Origin: Nonomuraea typhae
GTDB taxonomy: Bacteria; Actinomycetota; Actinomycetes; Streptosporangiales; Streptosporangiaceae
DNA: 64,000 nucleotides
Reading direction: 5' to 3'
Assembly (NCBI RefSeq): GCF_009760925.1
Contig: NZ_VRLV01000002.1
Location: 992,001-1,056,000, forward strand
Shown here: positions 35,336 through 44,100 of the stretch, piece after piece
Position numbering within the stretch: the first letter of the stretch is position 1
How the letters are laid out: each line of letters starts with the position of its first letter
The notes under the pieces: model-generated
Told to the model about the DNA's origin: nothing
The model's input: the letters and a program-made list of their open reading frames with translations, nothing else
Databases searched by the model: none
Program-made: the position numbers and the translations under genes

Positions 35336-35767
35336 TCAGCGGAACCGGGCCTGCCCCCGCTTGGTCCAGCCGCCGCTGAGGGCGATGTAGCCCTTGGCGT
35401 ACCAGGTCGTGAACTGCTTGACGGCCCGGACGGGGCTGTCGGAGTACTCGATCCTGTTCGGGTTCCAGAGGCCGAGCTTGCGATAGCGGCTGAGCTGGGC
35501 GGCGGCCTTCCCGGCGGTCCCTGCCGGGCGGACGGCGCCGTTCCTGAGGTCGATCCAGGCGCGGCCCTTGGCGGTGAAGGCGCCGTCGCGGCCGATGAGG
35601 CGGTATATGCAGTACGTCCGGTGCTGCCGCTTGGCGATCTTGGCGTCGTCGGAGTACTCCACCCGGTTCGGGTCGAAGGCACAGGCGGCGGCGGTAGCCG
35701 TACCCGGGGACAGGACGAGCGCGCCCGCGACCAGGGAACCGGCGATGAGGATGTTTCGCGTGTTCAT
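35336..35767 (-). CDS. Small secreted two-repeat protein
   Basis: This 143-residue protein begins at ATG 35767 and has a Sec signal peptide (ILIAGSLVAGALVL core, cleavage near TATAAA). The mature part holds two related repeats: FDPNRVEYSDDAKIAKRQHR and WNPNRIEYSDSPVRAVKQFT, each with a Tyr-rich tail (CIYRLIG and WYAKGYIALSGG). The spacing between the two is about 70 residues. I do not recognise the family. Cysteines occur at the N-terminal end of the mature protein and in CIY, and may form a disulfide. It is followed by a terminator. Confidence 0.7.
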   Translation of the reverse strand: MNTRNILIAGSLVAGALVLSPGTATAAACAFDPNRVEYSDDAKIAKRQHRTYCIYRLIGRDGAFTAKGRAWIDLRNGAVRPAGTAGKAAAQLSRYRKLGLWNPNRIEYSDSPVRAVKQFTTWYAKGYIALSGGWTKRGQARFR

Positions 35768-35849
35768 GCTGGTGACGATGCCTGCCGTACCCCTAGGCCG
35801 GTTCTCGGCGACCCCGCGGTTGTGTAACGGCCGTACCGGTAGAAATACG

Positions 35850-35879
35850 TTGAGCGGGCCGCCTCCCGCCGCGTAGGTT
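35850..35879 (+). promoter_or_regulatory. Sigma-70-type promoter for leaderless micro-gene 1
   Basis: TTGAGC (35850-35855) and TAGGTT (35874-35879) are separated by 18 bp. The -10 ends 7 nt before the ATG at 35886, the spacing expected for a leaderless mRNA starting at that codon. Confidence 0.5.
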
Positions 35880-35885
35880 GCAGCA

Positions 35886-35999
35886 ATGGGGAGCGAAAGG
35901 GGGCGGACCATGCGACGCGTTCGGAAGATCAAGCCATCGACAAAGAAGCGGCCGGAACTGGACCTGCGCACTCCCTCGGGGCGGGTACTTCCTTACTGA
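35886..35999 (+). CDS. Micro-gene 1: small basic peptide with a DLR-SGR motif
   Basis: The ORF encodes 37 residues from ATG 35886, or 29 from ATG 35910, which has GGGGGC upstream. The longer form fits the leaderless promoter. It begins with a basic part (MRRVRKIKPSTKKR) and ends with PELDLRTPSGRVLPY. The core motif, P-x-x-DLR-x-x-SGR-x(0,1)-[VI]-L, recurs in the second micro-gene 78 bp downstream, which is the main evidence that both are translated. No homologue is known to me. No modifying enzyme is adjacent, so a RiPP role is speculative. Confidence 0.4.
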   Translation: MGSERGRTMRRVRKIKPSTKKRPELDLRTPSGRVLPY

Positions 36000-36077
36000 T
36001 TGCACTCCTTACGTGGAGCTTACGGGTGTTTCTGTAGATAACATCGGTAACAAAAACATCACGCCGGGGGGCTGGAG

Positions 36078-36248
36078 ATGAAGAGGCTTGTGGTGGTACC
36101 GCCGCGGATCGCCAGGCATAAGGTCCGGGACATCCGGTCGGCCGGCCACCGCAGGCCCGCCGCTCTCGACCCCAAGGTCGTCGATCTGCGCGCCTACAGC
36201 GGCCGTAACGTGATCCTGTTCCCGGGCGGGCCGACGCCGGCCGCCTGA
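36078..36248 (+). CDS. Micro-gene 2: paralogous small peptide with a DLR-SGR motif
   Basis: This 56-residue ORF starts at ATG 36078 with a GGGGGG ribosome site 6 nt upstream. It starts MKRLVVVPPRIARHKVRD, contains DPKVVDLRAYSGRNVILFPG, and ends with Gly/Pro/Ala. The DLR-SGR core aligns with micro-gene 1, and both begin M[KR]R[VL]. The stop lies 2 bp before the end of the convergent PPOX gene. The region between the two micro-genes is unusually A/T-rich and may hold a promoter. Function is unknown. Confidence 0.5.
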   Translation: MKRLVVVPPRIARHKVRDIRSAGHRRPAALDPKVVDLRAYSGRNVILFPGGPTPAA

Positions 36249-36250
36249 GG

Positions 36251-36892
36251 TCACACCTTGTAGAGCTTGTCGGCGTACGCCGCGCCGTAGTACGCCTCAA
36301 GCTGCTCGAGCGTCTCGGAGACGCTCTGGACGCCCTTGACGATGCTCGCGTGCGAGGGCAGCGTGTCGGACTCCCACTTCTCCGGCTTCCACAACGCCGA
36401 GCGCAGGAACGCCTTGGCGCAGTGGTGGAAGATCTGCTCGATCTCGACCACGATCGCGAGCTGGGGCCGATGCCCCTTGACGATCATCTCGTCGAAGAAC
36501 GGCGCGTCACGCAGCAACCGGGCCCGGCCGTTGATGCGCAGGGTCTCGTTCCTGCCCGGGATCATGTAGATCAGCCCCACATGGGGATTGCGCAGGATGT
36601 TGCGGAACCCGTCGGCGCGCCGGTTGCCCGGCCGCTCCGGGATCGCGATGGTCGTGTCATCGAGCACGAGGGTGAAGCCCGCCGGGTCGCCCTTGGGCGA
36701 CACGTCGCAGGTGCCGTCGTCGGCGGCCGTGGCGATCAGGCAGAACGGCGAGGCCGCCAGCCACTCCTTGTCCAGCTTGTGCAGCTTGGGGCGGTCCTTG
36801 TTGGCGGCTCGCGGCAGGACCTCGCCCAGAAGGTCGCGCAGCTCTTCTTCCGATCCGATTTCGACCCAGCTCATCCGCCCATTGTTGACCAT
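36251..36892 (-). CDS. Pyridoxamine 5'-phosphate oxidase-family flavin protein (MSMEG_1061-like)
   Basis: This 213-residue protein of the FMN-dependent PPOX class contains the signature SPFCLIATAADDGTCDVSPK (N-terminal split barrel), AIPERPGNRRADGFRNIL, VGLIYMIPGRNETLRINGRA and HCAKAFLRSALW. The family binds FMN or F420 and acts on various small molecules; the substrate is unknown. The start may be ATG 36892 or 36874. The gene is convergent with the micro-genes. Confidence 0.9.
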   Translation of the reverse strand: MVNNGRMSWVEIGSEEELRDLLGEVLPRAANKDRPKLHKLDKEWLAASPFCLIATAADDGTCDVSPKGDPAGFTLVLDDTTIAIPERPGNRRADGFRNILRNPHVGLIYMIPGRNETLRINGRARLLRDAPFFDEMIVKGHRPQLAIVVEIEQIFHHCAKAFLRSALWKPEKWESDTLPSHASIVKGVQSVSETLEQLEAYYGAAYADKLYKV

Positions 36893-36908
36893 AAGCGGTC
36901 ACATGTGG

Positions 36909-37997
36909 CTACCAGCGGCGTGTGGCCGCCATCACATGCAGGAGAGCGTCGCGTTCGGCCGCGAACAGCGCCAGGTCCATCCGCTCCCGCTCGGCCCGCA
37001 CGTGCAGCATGGTCAGCTCGGTGGCCGCCTGCTGGTAGTCCGACATCGCCCGGCCCAGCCCGGCGCTCCTGGCCCACCGGCGCGCGTGCCTGCGCGCCTT
37101 GAGCGTGCTCAGCATGCCGGCGTCCTGCGGGCTCACCAGGCCGGTCGCCTGATAGCGCGGCAGCACGTCGGCCATCCTGGCCACCAGCAGGCGCCGCTCG
37201 CGCACGGTCACCACGATCAGCACGACCAGCACCGTCATGATCACCAGGTAGGCGAGGCCGAACAGGGCCAAGGAGCCCGTGGAGGCGCTGCCGTTCCACA
37301 TCGCGTGCAACGCCACCGCCCCCAGGTACCCGAGCGGAATCGCCCAGTACCGCCGGTGCACGACCGCGGCCGCCACCCCGATCCCGATCAGCGAGGTGTA
37401 GACCGGATGCCCCAGCGGCGAGATCAGCCCGCGCAGCACGAACGTCTCCACGGCTCCGCCGAGGCCGCCCTCGTCGTACGAGCTCAGGTAGTAGCCCACG
37501 TTCTCGACCGCGGCGAAGCCCAGCCCGGCCATCGACGCGTAGATGACGCCGTCGGTCAGCCCGTCGATCTCCCGCCTCCGGCGCAGCAGCATCAGCAGTG
37601 CCGCGCCCTTCAGCGCCTCCTCGATCACCGGCGCCAGGATCACCGTGCCCACGTCGTCCGCCACGCCTTCGCCGTACCCGAGCCCGGCGACGACCGCCTC
37701 CCCGGCCAGCGTGAACACGATCGCGAGGACGACCGCCACCCCCGCGCCCCACGCGAAGGCGAAGCCGAGGTGCAGCCGCGGCTCGGGCTCCAGCCGGTCC
37801 AGGCACAGCACGGCGGCCAGCAGCACGGGCAGCGGCGCCAGCGCGAGCAGCATGGCGAGGCCCCACCCGAGCGGGCCGCCGCTGATCAGCATGACGGCGA
37901 GCACGAGCGCGGCCAGCACGCTCGACACCACCAGGCCGATGAGCAGCCCGAGGCTCGGCCGCGGAGCCAGGCCGGGAGGACGGAGATCGACAGCCAT
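36909..37997 (-). CDS. PrsW family intramembrane metalloprotease
   Basis: This 362-residue membrane protein has about eight or nine helices. PrsW catalytic motifs are present: VIEEALKG (Glu126-Glu127), GFAAVENVGY (Glu165-Asn166), the His at HPVY (198) and HAMWNG (231). Family members cleave membrane proteins, such as the anti-sigma factor RsiW in Bacillus; the client here is unknown. The C-terminal 90 residues are cytoplasmic and charged. The ATG at 37997 begins MAVDLRPPGL; a longer frame from 38117 has no homology. Confidence 0.9.
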   Translation of the reverse strand: MAVDLRPPGLAPRPSLGLLIGLVVSSVLAALVLAVMLISGGPLGWGLAMLLALAPLPVLLAAVLCLDRLEPEPRLHLGFAFAWGAGVAVVLAIVFTLAGEAVVAGLGYGEGVADDVGTVILAPVIEEALKGAALLMLLRRRREIDGLTDGVIYASMAGLGFAAVENVGYYLSSYDEGGLGGAVETFVLRGLISPLGHPVYTSLIGIGVAAAVVHRRYWAIPLGYLGAVALHAMWNGSASTGSLALFGLAYLVIMTVLVVLIVVTVRERRLLVARMADVLPRYQATGLVSPQDAGMLSTLKARRHARRWARSAGLGRAMSDYQQAATELTMLHVRAERERMDLALFAAERDALLHVMAATRRW

Positions 37998-38067
37998 GCT
38001 CCAGTGTCGTCCCCGCCCATCAACGCCCACTTGACTTTCGCTTACAGCACCCGGCGGCAGCGCCCGA

Positions 38068-40506
38068 TCACTCGATCGCTTTGAGCACCGCGTCGGCGAT
38101 AGCGCGCGGGTCCACACCGAAGTGCTCGCGCACCGCCTCGCGCGTGTCCGACAGGCCGAAGCCGTCGGTGCCGAGCGAGGTCCACGGCCGCTCGATCCAC
38201 GGCGCGATCTGGTCGGGCACCGCCCGCATCCAGTCGCTGACCGCGATCACCGGCCCGTCCGTCCCGGCGAGCGCCCGCTTCAGGTACGGCACGCCGTCCG
38301 TGGCCATGGCGTCCCGGCGCAGCTCGCTCCAGGAGGTGACCGACCAGACGTCCACGCCGACGCCGTACTCCTCCTCCAGGAGCTCCTGCGCGGCCAGGGC
38401 CCAGTGCATGGCGGTGCCGCTGGCCAGGATGTGCGCCTGCCCGCCGCCCGCCCGGTAGCGGTAGATGCCCCTGACGACGCCCTCCTCGACGCCTTCCGGC
38501 ATGGCCGGCTGGGGCATCGGCTCGTTGTAGACGGTCAGGTAGTAGAAGACGTTCTCCGCGGCCGGGCCGTACATCCTGCGCAGGCCGTCACGCACGATCA
38601 CGCCGACCTCGTAGGCGAAGGCCGGATCGTAGGCGAGCACCGCGGGGTTGGCCGAGGCCAGCAGGTGGGAGTGGCCGTCGGCGTGCTGGAGCCCCTCCCC
38701 CGTCATCGTGGTACGGCCGGCCGTGGCGCCGATCAGGAACCCGCGGCCGAGCTGGTCGGCCAGGGCCCACATCTGGTCGCCGGTGCGCTGCCAGCCGCAC
38801 ATCGAGTAGAAGATGTAGAACGGGATCATCGGCTCGCCGTGGGTGGCGTAGCTGGTGGCGGCGGCGGTGAAGGAGGCCATGGAGCCCGCCTCGGTGATGC
38901 CCTCGATGAGGATCTGGCCGTCGGCCGCCTCCTTGTAGGCCAGCAGGAGCTCGCGGTCCACGGCGTCGTAGCGCTGGCCGAGCGGCGAGTAGATCTTGGC
39001 CGTGGGGAAGAGCGACTCCATGCCGAAGGTTCTGGCCTCGTCGGGGACGATGGGCACCCAGCGGCGGCCGGTTCCCGGCTCCTTCATGAGGTCCTTGACC
39101 AGACGGACGAAGGCCATCGTGGTGGCGACCGGCTGGGTGGAGCCCTTGGCCGTCGCCTGGAAGGGCTTGTCGCCCGGCAGGTCCAGATTTTTCGGGACAT
39201 ACACCCGCTGGGGGATGGGACCACCCAGCGCGGCCCGCCGCTCGCGGGCGTAGCGGGCCTCCGGGGAGTCCTGGCCCGGGTGCAGGAAGGGCGGGAGTTC
39301 CCCGTCGAGCGCGGGGACCGGCAGGCCGAGCCGTTCCCCCATCACCCGGAACTCCTCCAGGGAGAGCTTCTTCATCTGGTGGTTGGCGTTGCGCGCCTCG
39401 ACGCCGGCGCCCAGCGTCCAGCCCTTGACCGTCTGCACGAGGATGACGGTCGGGGCGCCCTTGAGGCTCTTGGCCCGCTGGTAGGCGGCGTAGACCTTGC
39501 GCGGCTCGTGCCCGGCGCGGGAGCCGCCGACGATGCGCCGCAGGTCCTCGTCGGTGGCCGTGGTGGACAGCCCCTTGAACAGGTGCTCGCGGATGTAGGC
39601 GCCGTCGGAGGCGGCGAACGTCTGGAACTGCCCGTCGGGGATCTCGCCCAGCCGGGCCACCAGCTCGTCGTCATGGAGCAGGCCGTCCCACTCCGCGCCC
39701 CAGAGCGCCTTCACCACGTGCCATCCGGCACCGCGGAAGACGCTCTCCAGCTCCTGGACGATCCGGGTGTTGCCGCGGACCGGGCCGTCGAGCCGCTGCA
39801 GATTGCAGTTGATCACGAAGGTGAGGTTGTCGAGCCCCTCTCGGGCGGCCAGGGTCAGCGCCGCCGTGGACTCGGGCTCGTCCATCTCGCCGTCGCCGAG
39901 GAAGGCCCAGACATGGCCGGCGCTGGTGTCCTTGATGCCGCGGTTGTGGAGATACCGGTTGAAGCGCGCCTGGTAGACCGCGTTGAGGGGGCCCAGGCCC
40001 ATGGAGACCGTGGGGAACTGCCAGAAGCCCGGCATGGCCCGCGGGTGCGGGTAGGAGGGCAGCCCGCCCCGCGTCTCGCGCCGGAAGTTGTCCAGGTGCT
40101 CCTCGCTCAGCCGGCCCTCGAGGAAGGCGCGGGCGTAGACGCCCGGTGAGGCGTGCCCCTGGAAGTAGACCTGGTCGTGGCCGCTGTGGAAGAAATGGTG
40201 GAACCCGACCTCGTACAGCCAGGCCGCGGAGGCGTAGGTGGCCATGTGCCCGCCCAGGCCCAGCTTGCTGCCGCGGCTGACCATGGCTGCGGCGTTCCAG
40301 CGGTCGTAGGCGGCGATGCGCTCCTCCAGCTCCAGATCACCCGGGTAGGGCGGCTCCTCGGCCGTGGGCACGGTGTTCACGTAACGGGAGGACGTGGCCA
40401 GCCTCCGTAGCAGGTACGCGACCCGCTCAGGACCGGCGACCCGCCTGACGGCGTCGAGCGACTCGAGCCACTCGGCGGTCTCCTGAGGATCCAGATCTTT
40501 CTCCAT
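38068..40506 (-). CDS. aceE: Pyruvate dehydrogenase E1 component, homodimeric type
   Basis: The 812-residue thiamine-diphosphate-dependent E1 converts pyruvate to acetyl groups for the E2 lipoyl domain. It has [14 protein letters not shown] [20 protein letters not shown] near 120-140, the ThDP/Mg motif [14 protein letters not shown], and the C-terminal pyrimidine-binding and transketolase-like domains ([20 protein letters not shown]). No E2 or E3 genes are adjacent. This may be a second, dedicated copy. ATG 40506 is preferred; the frame to 40536 runs into the palindrome. Transcription probably starts near the palindrome shared with the divergent GntR gene. Confidence 0.95.
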   Translation of the reverse strand: MEKDLDPQETAEWLESLDAVRRVAGPERVAYLLRRLATSSRYVNTVPTAEEPPYPGDLELEERIAAYDRWNAAAMVSRGSKLGLGGHMATYASAAWLYEVGFHHFFHSGHDQVYFQGHASPGVYARAFLEGRLSEEHLDNFRRETRGGLPSYPHPRAMPGFWQFPTVSMGLGPLNAVYQARFNRYLHNRGIKDTSAGHVWAFLGDGEMDEPESTAALTLAAREGLDNLTFVINCNLQRLDGPVRGNTRIVQELESVFRGAGWHVVKALWGAEWDGLLHDDELVARLGEIPDGQFQTFAASDGAYIREHLFKGLSTTATDEDLRRIVGGSRAGHEPRKVYAAYQRAKSLKGAPTVILVQTVKGWTLGAGVEARNANHQMKKLSLEEFRVMGERLGLPVPALDGELPPFLHPGQDSPEARYARERRAALGGPIPQRVYVPKNLDLPGDKPFQATAKGSTQPVATTMAFVRLVKDLMKEPGTGRRWVPIVPDEARTFGMESLFPTAKIYSPLGQRYDAVDRELLLAYKEAADGQILIEGITEAGSMASFTAAATSYATHGEPMIPFYIFYSMCGWQRTGDQMWALADQLGRGFLIGATAGRTTMTGEGLQHADGHSHLLASANPAVLAYDPAFAYEVGVIVRDGLRRMYGPAAENVFYYLTVYNEPMPQPAMPEGVEEGVVRGIYRYRAGGGQAHILASGTAMHWALAAQELLEEEYGVGVDVWSVTSWSELRRDAMATDGVPYLKRALAGTDGPVIAVSDWMRAVPDQIAPWIERPWTSLGTDGFGLSDTREAVREHFGVDPRAIADAVLKAIE

Positions 40507-40516
40507 ACATCCATTA

Positions 40517-40544
40517 AACACCCAATGATCGATCATTGGATGTT
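40517..40544. promoter_or_regulatory. 28-bp inverted repeat operator between aceE and the GntR gene
   Basis: The core CCAATGATCGATCATTGG (40522-40539) is a perfect 18-bp palindrome, extended to 28 bp with a single mismatched pair (40521/40540). It lies 10 bp upstream of the aceE ATG and 31 bp upstream of the GntR GTG. The divergent layout strongly suggests autoregulation and control of aceE by the GntR protein. Confidence 0.7.
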
Positions 40545-40575
40545 AGGGCGAGTGTTTTCACGATTTAATCTCCCT

Positions 40576-41181
40576 GTGAAACCCGTAGTGCGATCCCCGC
40601 TCCGCGACGAGATCCGCCGTCAGCTCGTCGACGGCCTGATCTCCGGCCGCTGGGCCCCCGGCGAGCGCATCGTCGAACGCCGCATCGCCACGGACCTCGG
40701 CGTCAGCCAGGCCCCCGTCCGCGAGGCGCTGCGAGAGCTGGAGGCGTTGCGCCTGATCGAGTCCTCGCCGAACAAGGGCGCGCGGGTCCGCCCCTTCACC
40801 CGCGACGACCTGCGCGAGGTCTACCAGGTGCGGGCCGGCCTGGAGGAGACCGCCGCCCGCCTGGGCGCGCCCTCGGTCGAGGTCCTGGAGTCGTGCACCG
40901 CCCGCCTCGGCGACGCGGCGGCCGACGGCGCCCTGGCCGACCAGGTGAGCGCCGGGATCGCCTTCCACCGCGAGATCGTGGCCGCCTCGGGCAACGCGCT
41001 GCTGCTGTCGGTCTGGGAGGGCCTGGGGCTGGAGGTGTGGACGCATCTGTCGATCCGGCTGTTCCGCGCCGAACTCCACGAGAACGCCGCCGACCACCGC
41101 CCTCTCCTCGACGCCTTCCGCACCCGCTCCCCCGAGGCCCCCGCCATGCTGCGGGCGCACATCCTGAGCTACGCCCCCTGA
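40576..41181 (+). CDS. GntR family (FadR/FCD subfamily) transcriptional regulator
   Basis: The 201-residue regulator has an N-terminal winged helix (LRDEIRRQLVDGLISGRWAP, then SQAPVREALRELEALRLIES) and a C-terminal FCD ligand-binding domain with YQVRAGLEETAARLGAPS and the metal-type His in AFHREIVAASGN. The GTG 40576 is the likely start; a TTTAAT motif ends 7 nt upstream, possibly for a leaderless mRNA. It is divergent from aceE and overlies the palindrome, so pyruvate or a related acid is the expected effector, by analogy with PdhR. Confidence 0.93.
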   Translation: MKPVVRSPLRDEIRRQLVDGLISGRWAPGERIVERRIATDLGVSQAPVREALRELEALRLIESSPNKGARVRPFTRDDLREVYQVRAGLEETAARLGAPSVEVLESCTARLGDAAADGALADQVSAGIAFHREIVAASGNALLLSVWEGLGLEVWTHLSIRLFRAELHENAADHRPLLDAFRTRSPEAPAMLRAHILSYAP

Positions 41182-41185
41182 CCGC

Positions 41186-44100
41186 TCAGCGGGCGCAGAC
41201 GTCCTGGTACGGCAGCGCCGACACGTACCGCGACCACTGCTCGCGGTTCAGCCCGCCACCGGTCACCAGGCAGGCGGTCTCGTCCAGCCGCTCGCGCAGC
41301 GCGTAGGTCGGCCGCAGGTCCCACAGCACGACCTCACCCCGGCTCCCGGCCGTGGCCAGGGTGTCGCCGTCGGCGGAGAAGGCCATGTGCCCGATGGAGT
41401 CCTCGTTGTCGTCCAGGGAGGCGCCCACCTGCCGGGGCAGGATCCGGTTGCCGAGGTCCCACAGATAGCCGTCGCCGTCGATGCCGCCGGTGACCATGAG
41501 GTCGGCGCCGGGGGCGAAGGCCACGCTCACGCCGGACAGCGTCCCGTGCGGGATCAGCGGGTCGCCCAGGCGCAGGGGCCGGGCCCGGTCGGTGAAGTCC
41601 CACAGCACGACCGCGCCGTTGCGGTCCGACAGCGCCAGCAGGGCGCCCGTGGGGGACAGCTCGGCTCCGACCAGGTACTGCCTGAGCCCGCTCAGCCACG
41701 GCCCGAGCGCCCTCGGCCGGGCGGGGTCGCTGATGTCGAAGAGCCCGGCGGTGTTGGAACCCGGCTCCTGCGACGCCGGAGAGGAGACGATCTGGCCCGC
41801 GCCCGGCGACGGCGGCACCGAGGGGCGCACGCCCACGTCCTCGACCGGCTGCCCCTTCCCGCGCAGCACCGCCAGCACGCGGCCGTCGCGCAGCCGCCAC
41901 GCCTTGACCACCCCGGCGGAGTCCCCCAGCGCCCTGGCCAGGTGGCGGGGGCGTTCCGGGTCGCCGACGTCCCAGACGTCGATCAGCGAGTCGCCGCCGA
42001 CCGTGACCCTCCTGCCGTCGGCGGAGAACACGATCGAGCGGATGATGTCACCACGCCCGCTCAGCGAGCGCGCCAGCCGGCGGGGCCGTTCCGGCACGCT
42101 GAGGTCCCACAGGATGACGGTCCCCTTGCCGTCGCCGGTGGCCAGCAGCTTGCCGCCGGGCGAGAAGGCGACGGCGTCGACGCCCTCGCCGATGTGCCCC
42201 CAGAGCTTGGCCAGCAGCCGGGGATGGGCACGGTCGCCGACCCGCCACAAGGCGATCGTGGTGTCCCGGCCGCCGGTCACGAGCATCGAGCCGTCCTCGG
42301 ACCACGCCATCGCGTAGATCTCCTGCTTGTAGCGCTCCTTGTGCCCCACGAACGGCGGGCCGTACCCGCGGGGCTGCCCGGCGCGCACCAGGTTCCACAG
42401 GGTGATGCGGCCCTCCTCGCTGCCGGAGGCCAGCGCGCCGCCGCGCGGGGCGAAGGCCACCTCGTTGTCGTCCTGCCCGGCGCGCAGCCGTTCGGTGCGG
42501 GACGGGTAGTCGATCTCGCTGACGTCCCACAGCAGCAGGCCGGTGTCCCGGCCGCCGGTGGTGGCCAGCACCGCGCCCTCCGGCCCGAAGGTGGCCTTCG
42601 CGCCCATGGCCGCCCACAGCAGATCCCGGGCGGGGCGGGGACGCGCCGGGTCGCTCACGTTCCACAGCATGATGCCGCGGAAGTCGCCTTCGACGGCCAG
42701 CGTCCGGCCGTCGGGGCTGAAGGAGAGCGAGCCGATGATGTCGGACTCCTTCGGGGTGACGCGGCTGATCTCCTTGCGGCGCCGCAGGTCGTAGAGGACC
42801 ACGGGGTGCTTGTGCGAGCTGCCCGCGGCGGCGATCAGGTTGCCGTCTGGAGAGAACGCCAGGTTGTCCACGTATCCGGGCAGGACCCGCATCGGCCCCC
42901 CGAGCGGGCGGATCCGGGCGGGATCGCGCAGGTCCCACAACTGCAGCGCGGGCTTCTTCTCCGTCGAGGTGGCCAGCACGGTGGCGTCCGGCGAGAACCA
43001 CGCGCCCCCTTGGCGGTACTGCACGCCCTTCACCGGCGTGCCGACCCGGCGCGGGCGGGCGGGGTCGGCCAGGTCCCACATCGTGACCGCGCCGGTGTCA
43101 CTGGCCGCGACCAGCCGGGTGTCCCCGGCGGCGAAGGCGACCGTGACGTTGCTGTGGAAGTCCAGGAAGACGAAGGGATCGCCGAGCTGGCGTGGGCGCA
43201 GCGGGTCGGAGACGTCCCAGAGCATCATCGCGCCGGAGTTGAAACCCGCCGCCAGGTACCTGCCGTCGCCGGAGTAGGCGATCGAGCTGACGGGGCTGTT
43301 CACCCCGATGAGCTGGCCCGCGTACGCCGTGGTGGTGACCGCGCGGCGCAGGGAGGCGGCCGTCTCGACGTCGGGGTGGATGCGGTGGGCGGCGACGTTG
43401 AGCATGAGCGCGGTCCTGGCGTCGGAGTCCAGCGCCGCCTCGGCCTTGGCCACGAGCTGCCGGGCCAGGGCCACCAGCTCCTGCTCGCGCGTCGCGTCGC
43501 GCTGCTGCTGCGCCGTCCTGACCTGGAGTACGGCCACGCCGCCCATGACCAGGGCGACCGCGAGGAGCGCCGAGAGCGCGGCGAACGTCTGCCGGCGGCG
43601 CCGGCGGCCGCGCGCCTCCTCCCGCACGCCCGCGTCCAGGAACTGCCGGGCCGGGCCGGTGAGCGGATCGTCGCGCCAGCGGTGCTCGGCGTGCAGGACG
43701 GCGGCCAGCCGTTCGCCGCGGTAGAGGTAGGAGGGGGCGCGCTCGTTGCGCACCCAGTCGTCGGCGTCGTCGGCGAGCTGGCTGCGCAGGGCGTGCCCGG
43801 TCAGGTCGGCCTCCAGCCACCCGCGCAGGCGCGGCCAGTGCTGGAGCAGGGCGTCGTGGGCGATCTGCACGGAGTCGGTGTCGACCACGATCAGGCGGCT
43901 GCGGGCGAACACCTCCAGGACCTCCGCCTCCTCCAGCTCCGCGCGGCCCACCTTGCGGCGGGTCAGCTTCACCTCGGACGAGACCCCGGTCAGCCGCTGG
44001 AACACCTGCCGTGCCTCTTCCTGGTGCGCCGTGTCCAGGCGGCTGTAGGCCACCTCCGCGCTGGTGGCGACCGCGTGGGTGACGCCGCCGGTGCGGGCGT

